From NCBI GenBank assembly GCA_963734725.1, contig CAVTIX010000001.1, forward strand, positions 1 through 64,000: a stretch of DNA of 64,000 nt. The letters run 5' to 3'. Position numbers and translations under genes: made by a program. The stretch comes from DASXKD01 sp963734725 (GTDB lineage: Bacteria > Actinomycetota > Actinomycetes > Streptosporangiales > Streptosporangiaceae). Of this stretch, positions 33,585 through 44,727 are shown piece by piece (position 1 is the stretch's first letter; each line of letters opens with the position of its first letter). Below the pieces are notes generated by a model. It was not told the origin of the DNA, searched no databases, and saw nothing but the letters and a program-made list of their open reading frames with translations.

Positions 33585-34424
33585 TCATGCCGGGGGACGC
33601 GACTGGGTGGCGGCCGGGGTGGCGGCGAGGTGACGGCGGGTGAAGTCGAGCGCCTCGGTGAGGTCGGAGATCCGGGCCTCCCGCGTGGTGGCCCGGCGGG
33701 TGTTGACCTCAAGCACCACCATGCCCGGGTAGCCGTCGGCGGCGAGCTTCTCCAGCAGCGGCGCGCACGGCTGGGTTCCCCGCCCGGGCACCAGGTGCTC
33801 GTCCCGGTTGGGCACCCCGGTGCCGTCGGCCAGGTGCACGTGGACAAGCCGGTCGCCTAGCTGCTCGGCCATGGCGAAGGCGTCGGAGCCGGACGCGGCC
33901 GTGTGCGACAGGTCCAGGGTGACGTGCGGGCTGTCCATCAGCAGCGGGTTCCAGTGCGGGGCGTAGGCGGCAAGTTCCGCGCCCCCGGCGCGCAGCGGGT
34001 ACATGTTCTCCACCGCGAAGACGATGTCGGACTCCTCGCGCATCCGCGCCAGCCCTTCGGTGAAGTCCTTTGCGTAGTCCCGCTGCCAGCGGAACGGCGG
34101 GTGCACCACGACGACCTTGGCGCCCAGTGCCTGCGCCATCTCCTTGGACCGGACCAGCTTGCCCCACGGCTCGTAGCCCCACACCCGCTGGGTGACCAGC
34201 AGGCAGGGCGCATGCAGCGCCAGCACGGGCACGCTGTGGTAGTCGGCCAGCCGCCGCAGGGCTTCGGTGTCCTGGCTCACGGCGTCGGCGGAAACCATGA
34301 CCTCGAGGCCGTCATAGCCGAGGCGCGCCGCCAACTCGAACGCATCAGCCACCCGTTCCGGGAAGACCGAGGCGGTGGACAGCGCGATTAGCGGCCTACC
34401 GGACCTGGTGCGCAGGCTCAACAT
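33585..34424 (-). CDS. Sugar phosphate isomerase/epimerase-like TIM barrel (AP endonuclease 2 fold)
   Basis: A 279-residue xylose isomerase-like TIM barrel. Blocks: ALSTASVFPERVADAFELAA, RLGYDGLEVMV, VLALHAPCLL, VVVHPPFRWQ, VFAVENMYP, VTLDLSHTAASG, LVHVHLADGTG and VVLEVNTRRA; the His/Glu/Asp residues in these are likely metal ligands. Such proteins are usually sugar or inositol isomerases; the substrate is unknown. ATG 34424 with AAGGAGC just upstream. It heads the minus-strand cluster with BKACE and asparaginase. Confidence 0.85.
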   Translation of the reverse strand: MLSLRTRSGRPLIALSTASVFPERVADAFELAARLGYDGLEVMVSADAVSQDTEALRRLADYHSVPVLALHAPCLLVTQRVWGYEPWGKLVRSKEMAQALGAKVVVVHPPFRWQRDYAKDFTEGLARMREESDIVFAVENMYPLRAGGAELAAYAPHWNPLLMDSPHVTLDLSHTAASGSDAFAMAEQLGDRLVHVHLADGTGVPNRDEHLVPGRGTQPCAPLLEKLAADGYPGMVVLEVNTRRATTREARISDLTEALDFTRRHLAATPAATQSRPPA

Positions 34425-34549
34425 TGCTCCTTCCCCCCAGCGGCCTGCCTGGGGCACCTTTGCGTGGCCAGCTTATGCGCCCGCCCGGTGCGGGCGTTCC
34501 TGCGCCCGGCGCGCGCCGTGTGTCCGACCCTGCCACTACCGTGCGAGCC

Positions 34550-36004
34550 ATGGGTAATTCCTCCGCCGCGCAGCTGTACCGGTGCGCCGAATGCGGATGG
34601 CGCACCACCAAGTGGTCCGGGCGCTGCGGCGGCTGCCAGGCCTGGGGAACCGTGGAACAGGCGGCGGTCCCCGCGACGCGCACCCGGCTGTCCGCGCGCG
34701 CCACGGACCGGCTGGCCCCGGCGCGCGCGGTGCCGATCACCAAGGTTGACGCCCGGGCCGCCAGCGCGCGGCCGACCGGCCTGGGCGAACTCGACCGGGT
34801 GCTGGGCGGCGGCCTGGTCCCCGGGGCCGTGGTCCTGCTGGCGGGGGAGCCCGGGGTGGGCAAGTCCACGCTGCTGCTGGAGGCGGGCGCGCTGGTTTCC
34901 AGGACCGGCCCGGTGCTGTACGTCACCGGCGAGGAGTCGGCGGCCCAGGTGCGGTTGCGCGCGGACCGGATCGGCGCCGTGGGAGACAACCTCTACATCG
35001 CCGCGGAGACGGAGCTGTCGGCGGTGCTGGCCCAGGTGGAGGCGGTCCAGCCGGAACTGCTGATCGTTGACTCGGTGCAGACGATCGTCGCGCCCGGCGT
35101 TGAGGGCACCCCCGGCGGGGTGACCCAGATCCGTGAGGTCACCTCCGCCCTGATGGCCGTGGCCAAGCAGCAGTCGCTGAGCACGGTGCTGGTCGGGCAC
35201 GTCACCAAGGACGGCGCGATCGCCGGGCCACGGGCGCTGGAGCACCTGGTGGACGTGGTGCTGCACTTCGAGGGCGACCGGCACGCGCAGCTCCGGATGG
35301 TGCGGGCGCTGAAGAACAGGTTCGGCCCCACCGACGAGGTCGGCTGCTTCGAGCTTGGCGAGGCCGGGTTGGCCGGGCTGGCCGATCCGAGCGGGCTGTT
35401 CATCTCCCAGCACGGCAGTCACGTGCCGGGCACCTGCCTGACCGTCACGCTGGAGGGCCGCCGGCCGCTCATCGCGGAGGTGCAGACGCTGGTGGCGCCG
35501 TCCGCGGCGCCGGAGATCCCGCCGCGGCGGGTGACGGCCGGCCTGGACTCGGCCCGCGTGGCCATGGTGATCGCGGTGTTGCAGCGCCGGGCCGATGTGA
35601 AGCTGGGCAGGCAGGACGTGTTCGCGGCCACGATCGGCGGGGTCCGGCTGGCCGAGCCCGCGGTGGACCTGGCGGTCGCTCTCGCGCTGGCCAGCGCGGC
35701 CGCGGACCTGAGCGTGGCCGGCCCGGTGGTGGCGGTCGGCGAGGTCGGGCTGGCCGGCGAGGTGCGGCGGGTTCCCGGGGTTGCCCGGAGGATCGCCGAA
35801 GCGCAGCGGCTGGGGTTCCGGCGGGCCATCGTTCCGGCCGGATGGGCGTCCGAGCGCGGCGGGCCAGAGGACCCTGACGGACGCGGCACGGCTGCCAGGG
35901 CACTGACCAGCGTGCGGGACGTCACCTCGGTCCGGGAGCTCACCTCAGTCCGGGAGGTCACCTCGGTCCGGGAGGCGATCGCGGCGGCACTGGGCGGCGG
36001 CTGA
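34550..36004 (+). CDS. radA: DNA repair protein RadA (Sms), with C-terminal repeat tail
   Basis: RecA-like ATPase that drives branch migration in recombinational repair. The 484 residues show a four-Cys zinc finger (C12, C15, C26, C29), Walker A GEPGVGKS near 100, the RadA-specific KNRFG motif near 255 and a Lon-protease-like C-terminal domain. The end is unusual: residues about 453-476 are four repeats of a TSVREV-type hexapeptide, coded by 18-bp units. ATG 34550 was chosen because the zinc finger starts 11 residues later. An 87-bp minisatellite follows in place of a gene. Confidence 0.96.
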   Translation: MGNSSAAQLYRCAECGWRTTKWSGRCGGCQAWGTVEQAAVPATRTRLSARATDRLAPARAVPITKVDARAASARPTGLGELDRVLGGGLVPGAVVLLAGEPGVGKSTLLLEAGALVSRTGPVLYVTGEESAAQVRLRADRIGAVGDNLYIAAETELSAVLAQVEAVQPELLIVDSVQTIVAPGVEGTPGGVTQIREVTSALMAVAKQQSLSTVLVGHVTKDGAIAGPRALEHLVDVVLHFEGDRHAQLRMVRALKNRFGPTDEVGCFELGEAGLAGLADPSGLFISQHGSHVPGTCLTVTLEGRRPLIAEVQTLVAPSAAPEIPPRRVTAGLDSARVAMVIAVLQRRADVKLGRQDVFAATIGGVRLAEPAVDLAVALALASAAADLSVAGPVVAVGEVGLAGEVRRVPGVARRIAEAQRLGFRRAIVPAGWASERGGPEDPDGRGTAARALTSVRDVTSVRELTSVREVTSVREAIAAALGGG

Positions 36005-36270
36005 CCCTGCCTGACGTTGGGCGGCGGCTGACCCGGCACGGCACTGGCGGCTGGCCGGGGACGGACGGCTGTTGCGGGCTGCGGCGGCTGACCCTGCCTG
36101 GCGTTGGGCGGCGGCTGACCCGGCACGGCACTGGCGGCTGGCCGGGGACAGACGGCTGTTGCGGGCTGCGGCGACTGACGTGGCCTGGCGTTGGGCGGCG
36201 GCTGGCCCGGCCTGGCGTTGGGCAGCGGCTGACCCTGCCTAGCGTTGGGCGGCTGACCCGGGACTGGGCT
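36001..36270. repeat. 87-bp minisatellite between radA and mutY
   Basis: The intergenic stretch 36005-36339 is largely tandem repeat. Units beginning CTGACCCTGCCTG start at 36001 and 36088, and a third, CTGACGTGGCCTG, at 36175: an 87-bp period, with the third copy diverged. A shorter sub-repeat built on GCGTTGGGCGGCGGCTG recurs inside. Because 87 is divisible by three, the minus strand stays open and would read as Pro/Gln-rich peptide; I do not consider that a gene. Confidence 0.9.
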
Positions 36271-36339
36271 GACGCGGCCTTGGGCGGCCGATTGGCTTGG
36301 CTGGGGGACGCGAGTGGCTGTGCGACAATCGGCGGTGTC

Positions 36340-37218
36340 ATGGAGGACGGGCGGGCTGCGGCCATCCTGAGCTGGTACGCCTCGCATGCGCGCGACCTGC
36401 CCTGGCGCAGGCCGGATGCGGGCCCGTGGGCGGTCCTGGTCAGCGAGATCATGCTGCAGCAGACCCCGGTGTCCCGGGTCCTCCCCGCCTACGAGGCCTG
36501 GCTGGCCCAGTGGCCGACGCCGTCTGCGCTAGCGGCGGCATCTCCGGCCGACGCGGTCCGCCAGTGGGACCGGCTGGGCTACCCGCGCCGGGCGATCAGG
36601 CTGCACGCCGCGGCCCGGGTGATCACCGAACGGCACGGCGGCGTGGTCCCGGACTCGATGGACGCGCTGCTGGCCCTGCCTGGCGTGGGGTCTTACACCG
36701 CGGCGGCGGTGGCGAGCTTCGCGTTCGGGCAGCGCCACGCGGTCCTCGACACCAATGTCCGCCGGGTATTGGCCCGCCTCATGCGCGGCAGCTTGCGGCC
36801 GCCGCCCAGCCCGACGGCGATGGAGGTCAGGCTGGCCGAGTCCCTGCTCCCGGCGGAACCTGGCCTGGCGCCGCGATGGTCGGTCGCGGTCATGGAGTTG
36901 GGCGCGCTGATCTGTACCGCGGAACGGCCAAGGTGCCCGGAATGCCCGGTGGTCAGTGGCTGCGCCTGGCACCGGGCGGGGCAGCCCGGCGACGACCCGG
37001 ATCTGGGGCGGCGCCGCAGCCAGGGCTACGAGGGCACCGACCGGCAATGCCGGGGGCGGTTGCTCGCCGTGCTACGGGACGCGCACGGGCCCGTCCCGGC
37101 CGTCCGGCTCGATGCTGCCTGGCCGGATGAGATCCAGCGTGCCCGCTCGCTGGCCAGCCTGGTGGCCGACGGCCTCGCCGAGTCGCTCCCCGGCGGGCGC
37201 TACGCCCTCCCCCGCTAA
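36340..37218 (+). CDS. mutY: A/G-specific adenine glycosylase MutY
   Basis: Removes adenine mispaired with 8-oxoguanine. The 292 residues include the catalytic Glu in LVSEIMLQQTPVSRV, the helix-hairpin-helix LPGVGSYTAAAVASFAFG, the catalytic Asp in AVLDTNVRRVL, and the iron-sulfur ligands CTAERPRCPECPVVSGC (C-x6-C-x2-C-x5-C). The C-terminal recognition domain is short, about 80 residues, as in other actinobacterial MutY. ATG 36340 begins conserved sequence. It follows radA across the 87-bp repeat. Confidence 0.95.
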   Translation: MEDGRAAAILSWYASHARDLPWRRPDAGPWAVLVSEIMLQQTPVSRVLPAYEAWLAQWPTPSALAAASPADAVRQWDRLGYPRRAIRLHAAARVITERHGGVVPDSMDALLALPGVGSYTAAAVASFAFGQRHAVLDTNVRRVLARLMRGSLRPPPSPTAMEVRLAESLLPAEPGLAPRWSVAVMELGALICTAERPRCPECPVVSGCAWHRAGQPGDDPDLGRRRSQGYEGTDRQCRGRLLAVLRDAHGPVPAVRLDAAWPDEIQRARSLASLVADGLAESLPGGRYALPR

Positions 37219-37249
37219 CCGCTGCGCCGCCCGCTAACCGCTGCGCCGC
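37212..37249. repeat. 19-bp tandem duplication at the mutY stop
   Basis: CCGCTAACCGCTGCGCCGC occurs twice back to back (37212-37230, 37231-37249), with a third degenerate copy following. The first copy contains the mutY TAA stop. Confidence 0.85.
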
Positions 37250-37292
37250 CCGGGCTCACCGCTGCGCCCCTCCCAGCTGACCGCGGCGAACG

Positions 37293-37332
37293 GCAACTGG
37301 CCCGGGCCGGTTTCCCGGTCCGGGCCAGTTGC
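37293..37332. terminator. Bidirectional hairpin between mutY and clpC
   Basis: GCAACTGGCCCGG pairs perfectly with CCGGGCCAGTTGC (13 bp) across a 14-base loop. It lies between two convergent genes. No U-tract on either side, as is common in high-GC actinobacteria. Confidence 0.75.
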
Positions 37333-37348
37333 TACGACGAGCCGGCTG

Positions 37349-39889
<2,541 letters not shown>

Positions 39890-40292
39890 CTCGTTGCTCC
39901 CTCACACAAGCGGCCGGGGAGGCCCCGATGTCCGGCCCCTGTCCTTCCGCATGGTAGCCCCATGCCTAGACGACGCTGCGCACGATAGGTCGCACATAGA
40001 ACGTTCCCAGGCAGGGGGGCGTTCATCCTCATCCAACCCGGTCCAGAAGGTGACTGTTCCCTGCTACGCCCGAAGCGAACGCCGCGGTAGCAATGAGATG
40101 GCGCCAGAAGTGGCGGGTCGCGGCTTGTTTCGGTAAGGGCCGGGGATCGTGATGTCAGGGGGGCAGGGGAGGCGCGGGCAACGAGAACGGGGCTGCGGGC
40201 AACGAGAACGGGGCTAAGGCCCGCATGCGGCAGGGGCGGGAGGCAAATATGGCCGCCCGCCCGCAGTCCGTCTGCGGGCCACCCCGGTCAAC
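39890..40292. other. 403-base clpC-lsr2 intergenic region
   Basis: No coding signal found. It holds the presumed clpC promoter, a ClgR-like dyad at 40063-40080 and an exact 21-bp tandem duplication (GCGGGCAACGAGAACGGGGCT at 40175 and 40196) just after the lsr2 stop. Confidence 0.6.
40063..40080. promoter_or_regulatory. ClgR-like binding site upstream of clpC
   Basis: CGC-CCGAA-GCG followed by AAC matches the CGC-N5-GCG core and most flanking positions of the actinobacterial ClgR site, which controls clpC and clpP genes. It is about 175 bases upstream of the clpC start. A single imperfect match, so tentative. Confidence 0.35.
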
Positions 40293-40631
40293 TCAGTGTG
40301 AAGACTCGTACTCAGCAATGATCGCCGCCGGAATACGGCCGCGCTCGCTGACCTTGTGGCCGCGCTGCTTCGCCCATGCCCTAATTTCCGAACTGCGCTC
40401 GCGGCCCGGCCCGCTACGTGAGCGGCGGCGACGGCCGCCGCCGCCACCGGCGACACGACGGGCGTGCTCAACGTACTTGCCGAACTTCTCGCGCAGATCC
40501 TTGGCATGTGTGGCGCATACATCGATCTCATAGGCAGTGCCGTCAAAAGCGAACGGAACCGTCTCGGTTCCCTCGACCTCACCGTCGTGGGGAAGGTCAC
40601 ACACGACCGTCACCACCGTCTTCTGTGCCAT
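40293..40631 (-). CDS. lsr2: Lsr2 nucleoid-associated protein
   Basis: H-NS-like xenogeneic silencer that binds and bridges AT-rich DNA. The 112 residues start MAQKTVVTVVCDLPHDGEVE; an N-terminal dimerisation domain (TVPFAFDGTAYEIDVCATHA) is followed by a Gly/Arg/Ser linker and the DNA-binding domain with the AT-hook-like RGHKVSERGRIPAAIIAEYE. Full length. Its own upstream region is the most AT-rich part of the window, which fits autoregulation. The usual neighbour lysS is 5 kb away here, displaced by two plus-strand genes. Confidence 0.97.
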   Translation of the reverse strand: MAQKTVVTVVCDLPHDGEVEGTETVPFAFDGTAYEIDVCATHAKDLREKFGKYVEHARRVAGGGGGRRRRSRSGPGRERSSEIRAWAKQRGHKVSERGRIPAAIIAEYESSH

Positions 40632-40674
40632 GGGGCCAGCCCTTCTGCTGGGGACAGTTAATAGGCTGAGGAAC

Positions 40675-40702
40675 AATATACCAAGCCAGTTGTGTTTAGC
40701 AA
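40675..40702 (-). promoter_or_regulatory. Probable lsr2 promoter
   Basis: On the minus strand TTGCTA (40697-40702), 16-base spacer, TATATT (40675-40680), 44 bases before the lsr2 ATG. The surrounding 120 bases are unusually AT-rich, giving likely Lsr2 binding sites. Confidence 0.5.
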
Positions 40703-40866
40703 TTCAAGTCAAGAACATTCAGCCACTGCAAGTTGCTCATCACGGCAAGCACTTGAAGCAGGGAGCGCGATTGGTGTAACTCTCCGTAATCGATTGCCGA
40801 AGGGCCAGCAAACGAGCAGAACCTTCTATCGGCATCCGACCTATCGGCTGTTCGGGCTGATGCGGC

Positions 40867-41073
40867 CTATACCTTATGCTGGTCCGTGGATGGGCCGTGC
40901 GTTGTATCACCGGGATCGGCATTCGAAGCGCTGTCCCGAATATCGGCCTCATCGCCCTCTTCCGCCTCGCGGCCCCGGGGGCCCAACTGCCGGCGCAAGA
41001 ACATGGCAAGCCCGAACAGGAACGCTGCCGCCATGATCAGCGGCGGCGCCAGCGCCTCCAGATCAGCGATCAT
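40867..41073 (-). CDS. Small single-pass membrane protein
   Basis: A 68-residue open frame with a clear layout: MIADLEALAPPLIMAAAFLF and GLAMFLRRQLGPRG form one membrane helix followed by positive charges, then an acidic hydrophilic tail (REAEEGDEADIRDSAS). The charge pattern places the C-terminus inside the cell. It lies between lsr2 and the EndoQ-UvrD gene. I do not recognise the family. The opposite strand is also open here, so coding is probable rather than certain. Confidence 0.5.
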   Translation of the reverse strand: MIADLEALAPPLIMAAAFLFGLAMFLRRQLGPRGREAEEGDEADIRDSASNADPGDTTHGPSTDQHKV

Positions 41074-41266
41074 GCCGGCGGCTCCTCTTTCGCTGCTCCG
41101 ATGCCTCTCCTGGCATTGTTACTCATGACCGGACGTGGTGCGGCACAGGCCCTCAGTCCCCCATAGGCTGCCCCCGCCGCGACACGCGCTAGACAGGGTC
41201 CGGGCCCGACCCACGCGCGGGTGACCGACCAGGCAGCGCCGGACGGCTGCGCCGGACAGGCATCAC

Positions 41267-44200
41267 ATGGCAGGATCAGGCGGCGTGTTCCACGCGGACC
41301 TGCATATCCACTCGCGGTTCTCCCGCGCCTGCAGCAAGAACGCCGAGATTCCGCATCTTGCCTGGTGGGCGGCCCGGAAAGGGGTCACCGTGGTGGGCAC
41401 CGGCGATTTCACCCATCCCGCGTGGGCGATCCAGCTCGCCGAGTCACTGGTTCCCGCGGAGCCAGGCTTGTTCCGGCTGCGGCCCGAGCTGGCGTCCCGG
41501 CTCAGCCGCACGCTGCCACCAAGCTGCCCGGCAGAAATCCGTTTCCTGCTATCCACCGAGATCTCCACCATTTACAAGCGCGACGGCGCGACGAGGAAGG
41601 TCCACCACCTGCTCTACGCCCCGACGTTCGACGCCGCCGGCGCCATCACCGCGGCGCTGGCCAAGGTGGGCAACCTGGCTTCCGATGGCCGGCCAATCCT
41701 TGGCCTGGACTCCCGCCACCTCTTGGAAATTACGCTGAACGCAGGGCCGGGGTGCTTCCTCATTCCAGCCCACATCTGGACACCGTGGTTCGCCGTTCTT
41801 GGGTCGAAGTCAGGGTTCGATGCGGTACCCGACTGTTACCTCGACCTAGCCGAACATGTCTTCGCCGTGGAGACGGGGCTCTCCTCTGACCCGCCGATGA
41901 ACTGGATTTGCTCCGCACTTGACCACTACCGGCTTGTGAGCAACTCCGATGCGCATTCGCCGCCCATGATCGGCCGGGAAGCAACGACGTTCAGCACAGC
42001 ACCGGACTACTTTGCGATGTTGCGTGCGTTGCGTACCGGCCAGGGGCTTGCCGGAACGCTGAACTTCTTTCCCGAAGGCGGCCGTTACCACCTAGATGGT
42101 CATCGCAAGTGCGGAGTGCGGCTCTTCCCCGCGGAGAGTGTGCGCCATGCGGGTATGTGTCCGAAATGCGGGAAGCCGCTCACGATTGGTGTGCTGCACC
42201 GGGTAGCGGAACTCGCGGACCGCCCGGAAGGGCACCGGCCGCCCGGGGCAGCGGCATCAGCCAACCTGGTATCGCTGCCCGAGATCATCGGCGAGATCCG
42301 TGGCGCCGGCCGGCGGAGCAAGCGGGTCGCCTTGGAAGTGGACCGTTTGGTCGCGGCGCTCGGCCCGGAATTGCGCATTCTCTGTGACGCCGACATCGCC
42401 GAAATCCGCCGCGCCGCGGGCGGTTTGGTCGCTGAGGCGATCGCCAGGCTCCGCCACGGCGAGGTGATCAAGGAAGCGGGTTACGACGGGGAGTACGGGG
42501 TGATCCGGCTGTTCCGCCCGGAGGAACTGGCCGGAACGGAGGCGCTCTTCGATGTCCCGGCGCCGGTGGCCAGCGGGCAAGAGTTGTCCGACGTGCCGGA
42601 GGCCAGCGGGCAGGAGCTGTCCGATATCGCGGCCCCGGCGGCTTGCGGGGAGGAGTCGTCCGCGCCGGAGGCCAGCGGGGAGGGCTTGTTCGATGTTCTG
42701 GCGCCGGTTGCTTGGCGTGAGGATGGGGGGCCCGGCGGGCTGCTGGCTGGCCTGGACCCCGGCCAGCGGGAAGCGGCGCTGGCCGCGGGGCCGCTGATGA
42801 TCCTCGCGGGACCCGGGACAGGCAAGACGCGCACGCTAACCCGCCGGATCGCCATCCTGGTCGCCGAGCGCGGCGTCGCGCCAGAGGCTTGCCTGGCGCT
42901 CACCTTCACCCGCCGCGCGGCAGCGGAGATGCGCGAGCGGCTCGCCGCGCTGCTACCCGGCCAGGCCCGCCGGCTGATGATCACCACCTTTCACGGGCTC
43001 GGTCTGGCGATCCTCCGCGAGCACGGCGAACGAGCCGGCCTGGAGCCCGGCTTCACCGTGGCCGACGACCGGGCCAGGCTGGCGGTCGCGGTGACGGAGG
43101 CCGGGTCGGCGGCCGCGGGGCGGCGCCTGCTCGCCGAGGCATCCCGCGACCCCGCCGTGGCGGGCGAGTTCGCCGGGCTGCTCGCTTCGCGCGGCATGGT
43201 GGACTTCGACGGCCTGATCAGCCTCACGCTGGCGCTGCTGCAGGAGGCGCCGGACCTGGCGGCGGCGCTGCGGGCGCGGTGGCGCTCCATCAGCGTGGAC
43301 GAGTACCAGGACACCGACGCCGACCAGTACGCGCTGCTGCGGTTGCTGGCGGGCGAGGGCAGCGGGCTGGCCGTGATCGGCGACCCGGATCAGGCGATCT
43401 ACGGCTTCCGTGGCGCGGATGTGGGTTACTTCCTGAACTTCGGGCGGGACTACCCGGGGGCCAGGACCGTCGCGCTGACCCGCAACTACCGGTCATCGCC
43501 GGTCATCGTGTCCGGCGCGATGCAGGCCGTGGCGCCGACGACTCTAGTGCCGGACCGGCGGCTGAGCGCCGTGGCCGATGAAGGGGGAAGGGGGAGGCGG
43601 CCGGGCACTGCGGCCGCCAGCCGGATCACCGTCCATGCGGCCGCCACCGAGCAGGCCGAGGCGGCGTGGATCGCGAAGGCCATTGACCGGCTGCTGGGCG
43701 GGGCGTCGTTCCATTCGCTGGACAGCGGCCGGGCCGAGGGGCACGCCGGCGGGAAACTGGCCCTGGCCGACATGGCCGTGCTGTACCGCACCGACGCGCA
43801 GGCCACAGCCCTCGGCCAGGCATTGACCCGGGCCGGCCTGCCGTTCCAGAAGCGGTCACACGACCTGCTCAGCCGGCGGGCCGCCGTCCCCGACATCTTG
43901 CGGGAGATGCGGGACCTCCCCGCGGGCGAGCCCGGCCTGGCCGTGTCCGCGCGGCTGAAGGCCGCCGTGCACGGGCTCGCCGCCCGCGCCCAAGCCGGGC
44001 AGCGCGCGGCCGTCCGGGCTGCCGCGGTGGACGCGCTGGCGGCCGGGGAAGTGCTCGCCCCGCTGGCCGACCGGTGCGGTGCGGACTTCGACCGGTTCCT
44101 GACCGAGATTGCCCTCGGCGCCGAGGCCGACGCCATGGACCCGCGCGCCGACGCGGTCACGCTGCTGACCATGCACGCCGCCAAGGGCCTGGAGTTCAGC

Positions 44201-44488
44201 GTGGTCTTCGTGGCCGGGTGCGAGCGGGGCCTGGTGCCGCTCTGGCTGCCTGGCAGCGATCCGGGCGCCCCCGACCTCGCCGAGGAGCGCCGGTTGCTTT
44301 TCGTCGCGATGACGCGCGCCAGGACGCATCTGTTCCTCACCTACGCAGCCCGCCGCCGCAAGCATGCGTCGGTGACCGATACCGGCCCCTCGCCATTCCT
44401 CGCCTCGATCGGCCCGCGGCTCCTGGACCGTCCCGAGGCGCCTCCGCGCCCCCGCCGACTCATGGCGGCCCAGCCCCGGCTGCTGTGA
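41267..44488 (+). CDS. EndoQ (PHP nuclease)-UvrD helicase fusion
   Basis: A 1073-residue two-part DNA repair protein. Residues 1-430 match endonuclease Q (TIGR00375): PHP motifs HADLHIHSRFS, VVGTGDFTHP, LLSTEIS and NSDAHSP, and a zinc ribbon with CGVRLFP and CPKCGKPLTIGVLHRVAELA. EndoQ cuts 5' to deaminated bases such as uracil and hypoxanthine. Residues about 500-1060 are a UvrD/Rep superfamily 1 helicase: Walker A GPGTGKTRTL near 515, VDEYQDTDADQY near 677, GDPDQAIYGFRGA, LTRNYRSSPVI, TMHAAKGLEF and VAMTRARTHLF. An acidic Ala/Ser/Gly/Glu linker with near-repeats (EASGQELSD) joins them. Nicking coupled to unwinding is an inference. Confidence 0.9.
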   Translation: MAGSGGVFHADLHIHSRFSRACSKNAEIPHLAWWAARKGVTVVGTGDFTHPAWAIQLAESLVPAEPGLFRLRPELASRLSRTLPPSCPAEIRFLLSTEISTIYKRDGATRKVHHLLYAPTFDAAGAITAALAKVGNLASDGRPILGLDSRHLLEITLNAGPGCFLIPAHIWTPWFAVLGSKSGFDAVPDCYLDLAEHVFAVETGLSSDPPMNWICSALDHYRLVSNSDAHSPPMIGREATTFSTAPDYFAMLRALRTGQGLAGTLNFFPEGGRYHLDGHRKCGVRLFPAESVRHAGMCPKCGKPLTIGVLHRVAELADRPEGHRPPGAAASANLVSLPEIIGEIRGAGRRSKRVALEVDRLVAALGPELRILCDADIAEIRRAAGGLVAEAIARLRHGEVIKEAGYDGEYGVIRLFRPEELAGTEALFDVPAPVASGQELSDVPEASGQELSDIAAPAACGEESSAPEASGEGLFDVLAPVAWREDGGPGGLLAGLDPGQREAALAAGPLMILAGPGTGKTRTLTRRIAILVAERGVAPEACLALTFTRRAAAEMRERLAALLPGQARRLMITTFHGLGLAILREHGERAGLEPGFTVADDRARLAVAVTEAGSAAAGRRLLAEASRDPAVAGEFAGLLASRGMVDFDGLISLTLALLQEAPDLAAALRARWRSISVDEYQDTDADQYALLRLLAGEGSGLAVIGDPDQAIYGFRGADVGYFLNFGRDYPGARTVALTRNYRSSPVIVSGAMQAVAPTTLVPDRRLSAVADEGGRGRRPGTAAASRITVHAAATEQAEAAWIAKAIDRLLGGASFHSLDSGRAEGHAGGKLALADMAVLYRTDAQATALGQALTRAGLPFQKRSHDLLSRRAAVPDILREMRDLPAGEPGLAVSARLKAAVHGLAARAQAGQRAAVRAAAVDALAAGEVLAPLADRCGADFDRFLTEIALGAEADAMDPRADAVTLLTMHAAKGLEFSVVFVAGCERGLVPLWLPGSDPGAPDLAEERRLLFVAMTRARTHLFLTYAARRRKHASVTDTGPSPFLASIGPRLLDRPEAPPRPRRLMAAQPRLL

Positions 44489-44727
44489 CGCCGAAGGGGG
44501 GCAAGGGCCGGGCAGGCAGGTCCCCGCTTACCTGGATCCCCTAAGGGACCCGCATGTTCAGACCGGGCCACCCACCACCCCGCGCTATGCAAAGATTCAC
44601 TCATTCCCGGTTGGTGGCCCCCGCAAGCCTCATTACCTTGCGGTGCCCGCAACCACGCTGCTCGCCTCCCCGGCTGCACGGCCCGCAGGCCTGCGCGAGC
44701 GGCGGTTCGCTGAGGAAAGGAGACCGG

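Noticed and set aside
35419..36387. Minus-strand Pro/Gln-rich frame over the radA end and the 87-bp repeat
   Set aside because: Stays open only because the repeat unit is divisible by three; it overlaps the 3' part of radA and the 5' end of mutY and has no recognisable domain.
44489..44727. c-di-AMP (ydaO) riboswitch before the NlpC/P60 gene
   Set aside because: Such genes often carry it, but I could not find the conserved core elements here; only a simple 7-bp hairpin is visible.
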